This document shows, in pieces, positions 26,091-34,293 of a stretch of DNA of 64,000 nt. Numbering within the stretch: the stretch's first letter is position 1; every line of letters begins with the position of its first letter. The DNA lies in NCBI GenBank assembly GCA_016235865.1, contig JACRIK010000035.1, forward strand, positions 30,479 through 94,478, read 5' to 3'. This stretch comes from Planctomycetota bacterium (GTDB taxonomy: Bacteria > Planctomycetota > MHYJ01 > JACQXL01). The position numbers and the translations under genes were made by a program. The notes beneath the pieces were generated by a model that was given only the letters and a program-made list of their open reading frames with translations, was not told the origin of the DNA and did not search any database.

Positions 26091-26194
26091 ATTACCTCCA
26101 TCTAATTTTCCCTGTGACACACACCTCGCCTCCAATTGACTTTTTATGCTCCAAGTATATATAACGCTGCTTTTGATGTCAATTGAAATCCACA

Positions 26195-26206
26195 CCTACC
26201 GGTAGG
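26195..26206. repeat. CCTACCGGTAGG palindrome containing the carB stop codon
   Basis: Perfect 12-bp palindrome. The carB stop TAG (26196-26198 on the minus strand) lies within it, so the palindrome sets the C-terminus (STYR). Confidence 0.6.
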
Positions 26207-29200
26207 TAGATTCGCTATGTGCGGTCCCTTCGGGTTCGTGTGTATCTGTGTGCATCTGTGGTTTCAAATTCCGGTGTTTTGAATTACCAAGATATTCATT
26301 AAGCGAGAAGACCTGCATCTGGCCTTTGCGGACTAGTTCAATGGCATTGGCCGCGGCCCGGGCCGCGGTGATAGTGGTGATAAACGGTATGCCCAGTTCC
26401 ACAGCCAGACGCCGCATCCGATAGCCGTCCCGTTTTGGGCCGCTACCCTCGGTCGGCGTATTAATAATAAGTTTGACCTTACCTTCCCGCATCAGCGAGA
26501 GCGCATTGGGCGTCTGCCGTTCACTGATGCGCCAGACCGTGGTCACCGGAACTTTATTATTAACTAAATACTGCGCCGTGCCTTTGGTGGCAATAATCGT
26601 CAGTCCGTTTTCCGTTAGTTTGCGGGCAATCGGGGCTATCTTTTCCTTGTCCGAATCGCAGACCGTGATATAGACCTGGCCTTCGGTCGGCAGAGAATTC
26701 CCGGCCGCCAGCAACGCCTTGTAATAGGCCAGGCCGAATGATTTGTCTATGCCCATGACCTCGCCGGTCGATTTCATCTCCGGCCCCAGAATGGCATCCA
26801 CACCGGGCAGTTTCATAAACGGGAATACCGGCGCCTTGACCGAGACATAATCCACCTGCACCATTTCAATCAGTCCGAGTTGCTTGAGCGTGGCTCCGAG
26901 CATCAGTTTCGTGGCAATCTTAGCCATGGGCACGCCGATGGTCTTGGAGACATAAGGCACGGTCCGGCTGGCCCGCGGGTTGGCCTCAATCATATAAACC
27001 TTGTTGTCCTTGACCGCCAACTGGATGTTAATCAGCCCGATGGTCTTCAATGCCAGCGTCACCTCTCTGGTGATGCGCTTGATTTCGGCAATAATCTCCG
27101 GCTTAAGCGTCTGGGTCGGTATGACACAGCCGGCATCGCCGGAATGCACCCCGGCTTCTTCAATATGCTCCATAATCGCGCCGATAAAAACATCCGTGCC
27201 GTCCGACAGCGCGTCCACGTCTATCTCCACGGCATTGGAGATATATTTATCCACCAGCACCGGATGCTTTTTGGATATCCGGGCCGCCGAGGTGATATAG
27301 AATTCCAGGTCCTTTTCGTTATGGACGATTTCCATGCCCCGCCCGCCCAGGACATAACTGGGCCGGACCAGGACCGGGTAGCCAATCTTGCCGGCCAGTT
27401 CGCGCACCTCGTCAAATGAATAACCGGTATGCCCTTCGGGCTGGATAACGCCCATCTTGCGCATGAGCGCCTCAAACCTGCGCCGGTCTTCGGCCATGTC
27501 TATGGAATCAGCCGGCGTGCCGAATATCTTGGTCTTAAGGTCTTTTCTCCGGCTCAACTCGGCCTGCAGCGGCATAGCCAGATTAACCGAGGTCTGGCCG
27601 CCGAACTGGACCACCACGCCATCCGGATTTTCCAGTTCAATGACATTCATGACATCCTCAAAGGTCAGCGGCTCGAAATAGAGCCGGTCTGAGATGTCGT
27701 AGTCCGTGGACACGGTCTCGGGATTATTATTTATGATGATGGCCTTGATGCCCTGTTCGCGCAGGGCCATGACGCCGTGCACACAGCAGTAATCAAATTC
27801 AATGCCCTGGCCGATGCGGATGGGCCCGCCGCCCAGGATGAGAACCTTGGTCGGTTGGCCGGTCTGCCGGTCTGCCGGTCTATCGGTTTGACTGGCTGAC
27901 TGGCTGACTGGCTGACTGGTTAACTGGCTTTCGTATGTCGAGTAGAAATACGGTGTCTTGGCCTCAAACTCAGCCGCGCAGGTGTCCACCATCTTATATG
28001 AAACGTTTATGCCCAACGCCTGGCGATGCGCCGTAATCTTCGGCTCGTCCATTCCCAGCACATAACCGATATATTCGTCTGAGAATCCCATCTGTTTCAG
28101 GTGATAGAAAAATTCCTTATCCAGCTTGCCGAAACCACGCAGTTTCAATTCCTGTTCGGCCTTTACTATATTATGAAGCTTATTAATAAAGAAGATGTCC
28201 CATTTGGTAATGTCGGCCAGCGTGGTCGGCTGGTAACCACGGCGCAGTGCCTCGACAATGGCAAAGAGACGCTTGTCAGTCGGCTCAACCAGTTCGCTCA
28301 ACAGCGTGGACTTGGACCAGGCCTCGGGCTCAATGGCAATCCGGTCCGTCTCCAGCGACCGCACCGCCTTCATAATGGATTCCTCGACCGTCCGGCCGAT
28401 GGCCATGACCTCGCCGGTGGATTTCATCTGGGTGCCGATGCGCCGGTCCACAGTCCGGAACTTGTCAAACGGCCAGCGCGGGATTTTCATCACTACATAA
28501 TCCAAAGCCGGCTCAAACGAGGCAAAGGTCTTGCCGGTAACTGAATTGGGAATCTCATCCAGCGCCAGCCCGACGGCAATCTTGGCCGCCACCCGGGCAA
28601 TCGGATAGCCGGTGGCCTTGGATGCCAGGGCCGAGGAACGCGAGACGCGCGGATTAACCTCTATCACCCGGTATTGTCCGTTGGCCGAATTAAGCGCAAA
28701 CTGGACATTGCATCCGCCTTCGATGCCCAGCGCCCGGATAATCTTCAAGGAAGCATTGCGGAACATCTGGTGGTCGCGATCCGACAGGGTCTGGGACGGC
28801 GCTATGACAATACTCTCTCCGGTATGGACGCCCATCGGGTCCAGGTTTTCCATATTGCAGATGATGATGCAGTTATCGTTCTTGTCGCGCATGACCTCGT
28901 ATTCATATTCCGCCCAGCCCAGCACGCATTCCTCAACCAGCACCTGCTTGATACGCGAATAACTCAGGCCCAGGGTAACGATTTCCTCCAGCTGTTCCTT
29001 ATTCTCGGCAATGCCGCTACCCGTGCCGCCCAGGGTATAGGCCGCCCGGATAATCACCGGATAGCCGCCCACCTGGTCAATCACGGACAAGACCTCTTCC
29101 AGCGTATGGCAGGCCACGCTGCGCGGGGTGGGTTCCTTGATATCGTGCATCAACTGGCGGAACAGGTCACGGTCTTCGGAGGCCGCTATGGTTTTGGAAG

Positions 29201-29555
29201 AACTGCCTAATAATTCCACATTATATTTCTTGAGGACGCCTAACTCAGCCAATTCACTGCAGAGATTAAGGGCCGTCTGCCCGCCCATGCCGGACAGGAT
29301 ACCCTGGGGCCGTTCCTTCTCGATAATCCGGGTAAGCATCTCGGCCGTCAATGGCTCGACATAGGTTACATCGGCCGTCTCGATATCGGTCTGGATGGTG
29401 GCCGGGTTGGAATTTACCAGCACCACCTGATAGCCCTCTTCACGGAGCGAGCGGCAGGCCTGGGTGCCGGAGAAATCAAACTCCGCCGCCTGGCCGATAA
29501 CAATCGGGCCGGAGCCGATTATCATTAACTTCTTAAGGTCAGTTCTTTTTGGCAT
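26196..29555 (-). CDS. carB: Carbamoyl-phosphate synthase large subunit, with repeat-derived linker and tail
   Basis: Makes carbamoyl phosphate from bicarbonate, ammonia (from CarA) and two ATP, for pyrimidines and arginine. Both ATP-grasp halves are complete: IIGSGPIVIGQAAEFDFSGT starts the first, LGGGPIRIGQGIEFDYC the second; the C-terminal MGS-like allosteric domain (VYITVCDSDKEKIAPIARKL) follows. The 1119-residue length exceeds the usual ~1070 for two reasons: a 24-residue linker between halves (SQLTSQPVSQSASQ...), encoded by a degenerate 8-bp tandem repeat at 27857-27928, and a ~25-residue tail (HTDTHEPEGTAHSESTYR) encoded by a dispersed 'cacagatgcacacagat' repeat. No active-site motif is touched. 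carA lies upstream on the same strand across a methyltransferase gene. Confidence 0.95.
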   Translation of the reverse strand: MPKRTDLKKLMIIGSGPIVIGQAAEFDFSGTQACRSLREEGYQVVLVNSNPATIQTDIETADVTYVEPLTAEMLTRIIEKERPQGILSGMGGQTALNLCSELAELGVLKKYNVELLGSSSKTIAASEDRDLFRQLMHDIKEPTPRSVACHTLEEVLSVIDQVGGYPVIIRAAYTLGGTGSGIAENKEQLEEIVTLGLSYSRIKQVLVEECVLGWAEYEYEVMRDKNDNCIIICNMENLDPMGVHTGESIVIAPSQTLSDRDHQMFRNASLKIIRALGIEGGCNVQFALNSANGQYRVIEVNPRVSRSSALASKATGYPIARVAAKIAVGLALDEIPNSVTGKTFASFEPALDYVVMKIPRWPFDKFRTVDRRIGTQMKSTGEVMAIGRTVEESIMKAVRSLETDRIAIEPEAWSKSTLLSELVEPTDKRLFAIVEALRRGYQPTTLADITKWDIFFINKLHNIVKAEQELKLRGFGKLDKEFFYHLKQMGFSDEYIGYVLGMDEPKITAHRQALGINVSYKMVDTCAAEFEAKTPYFYSTYESQLTSQPVSQSASQTDRPADRQTGQPTKVLILGGGPIRIGQGIEFDYCCVHGVMALREQGIKAIIINNNPETVSTDYDISDRLYFEPLTFEDVMNVIELENPDGVVVQFGGQTSVNLAMPLQAELSRRKDLKTKIFGTPADSIDMAEDRRRFEALMRKMGVIQPEGHTGYSFDEVRELAGKIGYPVLVRPSYVLGGRGMEIVHNEKDLEFYITSAARISKKHPVLVDKYISNAVEIDVDALSDGTDVFIGAIMEHIEEAGVHSGDAGCVIPTQTLKPEIIAEIKRITREVTLALKTIGLINIQLAVKDNKVYMIEANPRASRTVPYVSKTIGVPMAKIATKLMLGATLKQLGLIEMVQVDYVSVKAPVFPFMKLPGVDAILGPEMKSTGEVMGIDKSFGLAYYKALLAAGNSLPTEGQVYITVCDSDKEKIAPIARKLTENGLTIIATKGTAQYLVNNKVPVTTVWRISERQTPNALSLMREGKVKLIINTPTEGSGPKRDGYRMRRLAVELGIPFITTITAARAAANAIELVRKGQMQVFSLNEYLGNSKHRNLKPQMHTDTHEPEGTAHSESTYR
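27857..27928. repeat. 8-bp tandem repeat (9 degenerate units) inside carB
   Basis: Units with 8-bp period run from TGCCGGTC types (27857-27888) to TGACTGGC types (27889-27928). Total 72 bp, exactly 24 codons, so the reading frame is kept. Confidence 0.85.
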
Positions 29556-29564
29556 AGACTAAAA

Positions 29565-30212
29565 TTAAATTAATTGATAACTCAACAACCAATAATATTG
29601 CAACTTCCGGAATTTAACGCCTGTAGCAATCCCGGCTAATCGGTTGTGTATAAACTCTTCATCAGGGAAATTCTTTAAAACCATATGTTCAGTCCCGTCA
29701 GCCAGCTTCCCGACCTGATAAGTATTGCCTTCATTATCCTGTTTGGCAATCGGCGTGCTGCTGCCGGGCGCATAAAGATTATCAACAAAAACCACCTTAC
29801 CATTTGGCCTGATTTTCTGATTGGACACTCGCAAGAACTCCGCTAATCGCTGTATTGGAACATGAGACCAGATAAAACATCCGCACCCGGCATCAAACTC
29901 ATCCTTGACATTATCCAACTTGTATATATCCGCGATTTCAACCCTGACATTATTTTTGGGATAGTCCTTCCGTTCGGCTAATTCCAAAACCTCTTTGTTA
30001 ATATCAGTAGCTAAAATAGACCTGGCGGATTGGGCAATATATTGCGTCCAGTATCCGGTACCGCAGGCAATTTCCAGCACATTCAATTCTGACAGTTCGT
30101 TTCGCAGATAATCAATTATCACAGGGATATCCTGTTGCCGTTCCGGCTTCTGGTATATTTTCTCATATTCCAGTGCCCGCCGGGCGTAATATTCAATTAA
30201 ATCATCACTCAT
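29565..30212 (-). CDS. SAM-dependent class I methyltransferase
   Basis: Rossmann-fold methyltransferase of unknown substrate. Motif I is LNVLEIACGTGYWTQYIAQ (residues about 50-68), followed by the acidic ILATDIN (motif II), IADIY (motif III), and the IWSHVPIQRL segment near residue 115. The 215 residues match the common small ubiE-like size. It sits between carA and carB with 9-12 nt gaps, so it is cotranscribed with them, but nothing in the sequence links it to pyrimidine or arginine synthesis. Small-molecule or protein substrates are both possible. Confidence 0.88.
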   Translation of the reverse strand: MSDDLIEYYARRALEYEKIYQKPERQQDIPVIIDYLRNELSELNVLEIACGTGYWTQYIAQSARSILATDINKEVLELAERKDYPKNNVRVEIADIYKLDNVKDEFDAGCGCFIWSHVPIQRLAEFLRVSNQKIRPNGKVVFVDNLYAPGSSTPIAKQDNEGNTYQVGKLADGTEHMVLKNFPDEEFIHNRLAGIATGVKFRKLQYYWLLSYQLI

Positions 30213-30224
30213 AACTTATACGAA

Positions 30225-31352
30225 CTACCGACTACTGTTTACTTGTTCGATGAATTTATCGAACAAGTATTTACTGTCCCATGGGCCGGGCGAGGCCTCG
30301 GGATGATACTGAACCGAGAATATCGGCAGTTTCTTATGCCTCATCGCCTCAACCGTTCCGTCATTGACATTCAACGCGGTGATTTCTATATCCGCCGGAA
30401 TAGAATTCTGGTCCACGGCAAACCCGTGGTTCTGAGAGGTGATATAAACCCGGTGGTCGGATGCGAATTTCACCGGCTGATTAGCGCCCCGATGCCCGAA
30501 CTTGAGTTTATAGGTCTTGGCCCCGAAGGCCAGGGACAGAATCTGGTGCCCCAGGCAGATGCCCATTATCGGGTATTTTTCATATACAGCCCGGATGGTC
30601 TGGACCACGGTAGCTATAATCTCAGGATGTGCCGGGTCGCCCGGCCCGTTGGAAACCAGAATCCCGTTTGGCGCGATATTATTTATCTCGTCAGGCAAGG
30701 TATTATATGGCGCCCGGATAACCGTGCAGCCCCGCTGGGTCAGCTCGCGAATGATATTCATCTTGGTTCCGCAATCAATCAGCAGAATCTTCGGACCCTC
30801 TTTGCCAGAGTGATTCTCAGGATGCAGGGTCACCGATGCCGAACAGGACACCTCAGACACCAGATTATATTTATCAGGCGACGGCATCATCTTGGCCTCG
30901 TAACGCAGGATATCCAGTTCGGAAGCCGAGATATTTCCGGCGCTGGTCTTGAGAATAGCCCGCAGGGTTCCGCTCTGGCGGGTCTTGATAGTCAGTTGCC
31001 GGGTATCTATGCCGGAGATACCGGGAATTCGGTGGCCTTTCAGGAAACTATCCACTGTCATTCCGGAAAATCTGTGAGAGGGTTGCTCGCAGAGTTCCCG
31101 GACCACAAACCCCTCGGCCTGAATCTTCTCTGATTCCGAACATTCGGGACTGATGCCGTAGTTGCCGATTAACGGATAGGTCATCATCAGGATTTGGCCG
31201 TTGTATGACGGGTCGGTCAGTGCTTCCTGGTAGCCGGTCATACCGGTATTAAAAACGAGTTCGCCCTTGATGGTCTTTTCGCTGCCGAATCCGTTGCCGT
31301 GAATAATTGAACCGTCCTCTAACACGAGGACCGCCTTAAGAGGTGCTGTCAT
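30225..31352 (-). CDS. carA: Carbamoyl-phosphate synthase small subunit (glutaminase)
   Basis: Hydrolyses glutamine and channels ammonia to CarB. The N-terminal domain reads VLEDGSIIHGNGFGSEKTI and GMTGYQEALTDPSYNGQILM; the class I glutamine amidotransferase domain has the nucleophile Cys in MGICLGHQILSLAFG and the catalytic His/Glu in QYHPEASPGP. The 375-residue length is typical. The 87-nt upstream gap (31353-31439) contains TTGACA at 31396-31401 on the minus strand, but the possible -10 sequence is poor, so a promoter is uncertain. Order carA-methyltransferase-carB on the minus strand. Confidence 0.96.
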   Translation of the reverse strand: MTAPLKAVLVLEDGSIIHGNGFGSEKTIKGELVFNTGMTGYQEALTDPSYNGQILMMTYPLIGNYGISPECSESEKIQAEGFVVRELCEQPSHRFSGMTVDSFLKGHRIPGISGIDTRQLTIKTRQSGTLRAILKTSAGNISASELDILRYEAKMMPSPDKYNLVSEVSCSASVTLHPENHSGKEGPKILLIDCGTKMNIIRELTQRGCTVIRAPYNTLPDEINNIAPNGILVSNGPGDPAHPEIIATVVQTIRAVYEKYPIMGICLGHQILSLAFGAKTYKLKFGHRGANQPVKFASDHRVYITSQNHGFAVDQNSIPADIEITALNVNDGTVEAMRHKKLPIFSVQYHPEASPGPWDSKYLFDKFIEQVNSSR

Positions 31353-31439
31353 TTAGTGATTTTTAGAACCTTATTTACTATTAAAAAAGCCAGCCTGTCA
31401 ACAAATTATGGAATATTTTTGACAACTGGATTGAACAGA

Positions 31440-32408
31440 TTAGATTTTCCGCCGGGATAATTCGTTGCTATAGCGTATACCCAGAGTGGCAGCGTTTTCC
31501 TTGAGCCAGTCGGTCAGTTTAGTTGTGCATATCGGAGGCGAATGTGTGCATAGTAAACCAGCCATCAATCCTTTTATCTCATCCCTCGTGATAATTACAT
31601 CTCCCATCATCTTGCCCATCAGCCAGCCGGACAGATATCCGATTATCGGCGGAATCGGAATAATCGGCCTGGTTACTCCGATGGCATCCCTGATTTGCCT
31701 GACCAATTCCCGATAAGTAAATGTCTCAGGGCCAATGGCATCAATGATACAATTCTCTTTTCTCTGCCCTTGTTCAACAGCCAATCTGGCCAGGTCAACG
31801 GCATAGATGGGCTGAAGCCGGTAATTGCCACTACCGAATACGCCGAATATCGGGAAGTTTCTCAGGAACCAGGCGATATTATTTATCAGAATATCCTCTT
31901 TACCAAATATAATCGCCGGTCTGAGAATTGTATACGATAAACCTGATTCTATCAGGACGCGTTCCACCTTTGCCTTGCCGCTGAAATATTCCAATGGCGA
32001 ATCCATTGAAGGATTAGTTACGCTGATATGAACCACCCTTTTTACCCCGGCCTGCTTAGCCGCAGCAAATAGTTTGGCGGAATTATCAACTGCATGAGCG
32101 AACGAGAAGTTCTTATGATTAAATCTGACCCAGTAAGTGTTATAGAGAACCGCAGTCCCGCGCAGGGAATTAATAAGTCCCTCTGTGTTATCAAAATCCA
32201 GCGGATGAACTTTTATCTGACTTGTTGTATGGGATTTCAACTCCGGTTCCCCCTCACCTATCCTCTCCCCATTGGGGAGAGGGAAGGGTGAGGGGGCTAA
32301 TTTATTCGTCAGCGTGTGGGTTTCATAACCCGCATCAATGAGTTGCCGGGCGATGTATCTGCCGGTATATCCGAACGCGCCGGTTACTGTATGAATCTCG
32401 GAGGGCAT
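31440..32408 (-). CDS. NAD(P)-binding epimerase/dehydratase-like protein with in-frame palindrome insert
   Basis: Extended-SDR-like Rossmann protein of the NmrA/NDUFA9 type; the substrate is unknown. The dinucleotide motif is TGAFGYTGRYIARQLIDAGY at residues 9-28, followed by VVHISVTNPS and an EYFSGKAKVERVLIESGL segment carrying the Lys of the catalytic region, then YTILRPAIIFGKEDI. Near residue 39, just after strand 2, PSPFPLPNGERIGEGEPE is encoded by a 48-bp palindrome (32249-32296); it probably extends a surface loop. Membrane-like residues near the C-terminus (PPIIGYLSGWLMGKMMGD) occur in related proteins. It precedes carA on the same strand. Confidence 0.85.
   Translation of the reverse strand: MPSEIHTVTGAFGYTGRYIARQLIDAGYETHTLTNKLAPSPFPLPNGERIGEGEPELKSHTTSQIKVHPLDFDNTEGLINSLRGTAVLYNTYWVRFNHKNFSFAHAVDNSAKLFAAAKQAGVKRVVHISVTNPSMDSPLEYFSGKAKVERVLIESGLSYTILRPAIIFGKEDILINNIAWFLRNFPIFGVFGSGNYRLQPIYAVDLARLAVEQGQRKENCIIDAIGPETFTYRELVRQIRDAIGVTRPIIPIPPIIGYLSGWLMGKMMGDVIITRDEIKGLMAGLLCTHSPPICTTKLTDWLKENAATLGIRYSNELSRRKI
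32249..32296. repeat. 48-bp palindrome (CCCCCTCACC...GGTGAGGGGG) inside the NAD(P)-binding gene
   Basis: Arms CCCCCTCACC (32249-32258) and GGTGAGGGGG (32287-32296) with a further CTCTCCCCATTGGGGAGAG centre. The total is 16 codons. A relative sits between tupA and tupB (37420-37455). Confidence 0.85.
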
Positions 32409-32415
32409 AATCTAA

Positions 32416-32718
32416 TTAGAACACATCCCCGTTTTCCTTGATTTTCTTATTCTCGTAAGGCGCGACCAGACGGCGATAGAGTTCCTGCTGAACGCAGGCC
32501 ACCACACCCATCATCCGGTTGTAGTTGAAATACCCGCCCCCCGATATATTCATCGGGGTTCGGGCAGGCGACGGAGAATAAAGTTCTTTCATCATCGTGC
32601 TGATGCAGTAATTGATATGGCCATCCACCTTCTCCATCGGAATGGATTTTAGTTTCTTGATAAGGGCCTTGAGTTCGGGTTCAATGGCTTTACGGCTGGT
32701 TTTGTCTATATAGGGCAT
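32416..32718 (-). CDS. DUF6899-like small protein with in-frame insert
   Basis: Small conserved protein of unknown function. The 100-residue product starts PYIDKTSRKAIEPELKALIKKL and ends RRLVAPYENKKIKENGDVF, a pattern I associate with DUF6899 proteins (from memory, not searched). Between MKELY and GYFNYNRMMG there are about 14 extra residues (SPSPARTPMNISGG) encoded by a hairpin at 32533-32564. It lies 7 nt upstream of the NAD(P)-binding gene on the same strand. A GAACAAGGAGAACAATATG start sequence supports translation. Confidence 0.7.
   Translation of the reverse strand: MPYIDKTSRKAIEPELKALIKKLKSIPMEKVDGHINYCISTMMKELYSPSPARTPMNISGGGYFNYNRMMGVVACVQQELYRRLVAPYENKKIKENGDVF
32533..32564. repeat. 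CCCCGAT/ATCGGGG hairpin inside the DUF6899-like gene
   Basis: Arms CCCCGAT (32539-32545) and ATCGGGG (32552-32558), extended by CCCG/CGGG at 32533-32536 and 32561-32564. It is one of the CCGAT-type palindromes. Confidence 0.7.
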
Positions 32719-32735
32719 ATTGTTCTCCTTGTTCG

Positions 32736-32835
32736 CACAAGATTGTCAAGAATTGTCATAAATGGTCAGATATAGTCAAGTATAGTAATTTAACCATACT
32801 TGACAATTCTTAGCCACATTTGACTATACTTGACT
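32736..32835. repeat. AT-rich inverted/direct repeats downstream of the aldolase gene
   Basis: GTCAAGTATAGT-type words occur in direct and inverted copies (for example near 32775-32786 and inverted near 32822-32833), forming an imperfect stem-loop in the gap between the DUF6899-like gene and the aldolase gene. Confidence 0.5.
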
Positions 32836-34167
32836 TATAAGGTTTTTAGTGTTGACCACATTGAGCTTCTGGAACAGGAACACGAATTTGTCTTCCAGCG
32901 CTTTGGTGATGGGATTGAGTTTATCCTGCGGCAGGTCCCACATCTGTTTCTTGAACGGGCCGAATGCCTTTTTCCGGGTGTTGTACAGGAACTGCTCATC
33001 CGTGTCCTTGGGCTTGCGTTCGTCCGAATGGTTTTTGACCAGATGCTCGTTAATGGCCTTAAGCATATCCTTGGGAAACTGCGGATGCTCATAGATAATG
33101 TTCTGGAACCCGGTGGCCAGGTGCACCTCAGCCGTGCCGGTCTTGGGGAACTGGTCAAAGGCGTTATCCGGCAAGGTGGATGCGCCGTGCTGGACCGCGC
33201 CGGCCATCTTGAATTCCTTGCGGGCAATGTCGGACAGCGTCTTGAGCGTGTCAAAGTCAATCTTCACCTCTGCAATCGAGCCGTCCGGCAGGACTACCCC
33301 GCCGTGCTTGGTGCCGGTCTGGACGCTAATCTTGGAAATACCTTTCAAGCCCGGCTTCAGGAAAGAATTATACTGCTTCATAAATGCCCGGAGTTCTTCA
33401 GGATTGCTGTTCTGCTTGCCCACCTCGCCGATTTCACCGCCTACGGAAATGGTCACACCTTTGGGCTGGAGTTCCCGGATATAAGCGGTCAGTTCAGCCG
33501 TGATTCTGGCGTTCTCCTTCTGCTGTTCCTCAACCGTCGGCTTGGATAAATCCACCAGCGTGGATGCGTCAATATCAATATTATAGAAACCGGCCTCGAT
33601 GGCGTCCTTGATAAGTTTCTTAAGTCCGCCTATTTCGCCTTGCGGGTCAGTTGCGTATTTCTTGGAACTCACCTGGAAATGGTCGCCCTGGATAAAGACC
33701 GGGCCCTGATAGCCCTCTTTAATGGCGGCCGCCAGGACGCAGGTGGCATATTCTTCCGGTTGCTGTTCGGTATATTTTATCTCGCTCCGGGCAATCTCAA
33801 ATATAAACGGACCAACCTGATTCTTGATAGCCGCCCTGAATACGGCCCGGGCCACTTCATAGGTTAGGCCCCGGATATTGATGGCCGGAACGGTCTTGTT
33901 GGCATAGACGCCCTGGGCGGCCGCATCATATATCTTCTGGATGCTGGCCGAAGTCACGCCGGTACACTTGGCGAGATCCTTAATCAGCCAAGCCGTCTGC
34001 TTCTTGAGATTGGCATTATCGCCGAACACGTAGGTGTAAATCAGGTTATCAATGCCTTCAGACCTGAGCGTATCCAGGTCTTTTATCTTTACGGTATTAT
34101 CAGGATATTTGTCTATAAGTGGAGAGATACAATCGCGGAAATCCTGGTTGTTTTGGTATGTTTTCAT
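32824..34167 (-). CDS. fba: Class II fructose-bisphosphate aldolase-like protein
   Basis: Zinc-dependent aldolase superfamily member, probably cleaving fructose 1,6-bisphosphate, or a tagatose-bisphosphate aldolase relative. AAAGGAGAAATT before the ATG at 34167 sets the start, giving 447 residues. Family-like features are the TIM-barrel strands VPAINIRGLTYEVARAVFRA, PVFIQGDHFQVS (metal His/Asp region), YNIDIDASTLVD, and GAVQHGASTLPDNAFD with phosphate-binding residues. The protein is longer than the usual 310-350, with extra N- and C-terminal segments, as in a distinct class II aldolase group. It sits directly downstream of a phosphofructokinase gene, which supports the glycolytic role. Confidence 0.85.
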   Translation of the reverse strand: MKTYQNNQDFRDCISPLIDKYPDNTVKIKDLDTLRSEGIDNLIYTYVFGDNANLKKQTAWLIKDLAKCTGVTSASIQKIYDAAAQGVYANKTVPAINIRGLTYEVARAVFRAAIKNQVGPFIFEIARSEIKYTEQQPEEYATCVLAAAIKEGYQGPVFIQGDHFQVSSKKYATDPQGEIGGLKKLIKDAIEAGFYNIDIDASTLVDLSKPTVEEQQKENARITAELTAYIRELQPKGVTISVGGEIGEVGKQNSNPEELRAFMKQYNSFLKPGLKGISKISVQTGTKHGGVVLPDGSIAEVKIDFDTLKTLSDIARKEFKMAGAVQHGASTLPDNAFDQFPKTGTAEVHLATGFQNIIYEHPQFPKDMLKAINEHLVKNHSDERKPKDTDEQFLYNTRKKAFGPFKKQMWDLPQDKLNPITKALEDKFVFLFQKLNVVNTKNLISQV

Positions 34168-34189
34168 AATTTCTCCTTTATATTGTGCA

Positions 34190-34269
34190 GAGATTGCCAC
34201 GCTCCCCGATTGTCATCGGGGAGCTCGCAATGACAGTCATTGCGAGGAACAAAGTGACGAAGCAATCTC
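34190..34269. repeat. Palindromic dispersed element between pfp and fba
   Basis: GAGATTGC (34190-34197) and GCAATCTC (34262-34269) end an element containing GGGGAGCTCGCAATGAC-type sequence and GTCATTGCGAGG, the same family as 24609-24719. Confidence 0.75.
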
Positions 34270-34293
34270 ATAAACTTACTTGAAATTACTATG

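Noticed and set aside
30243..31133. Plus-strand open frame of 296 residues under carA
   Set aside because: Antisense to a fully conserved CarA; no recognisable motif.
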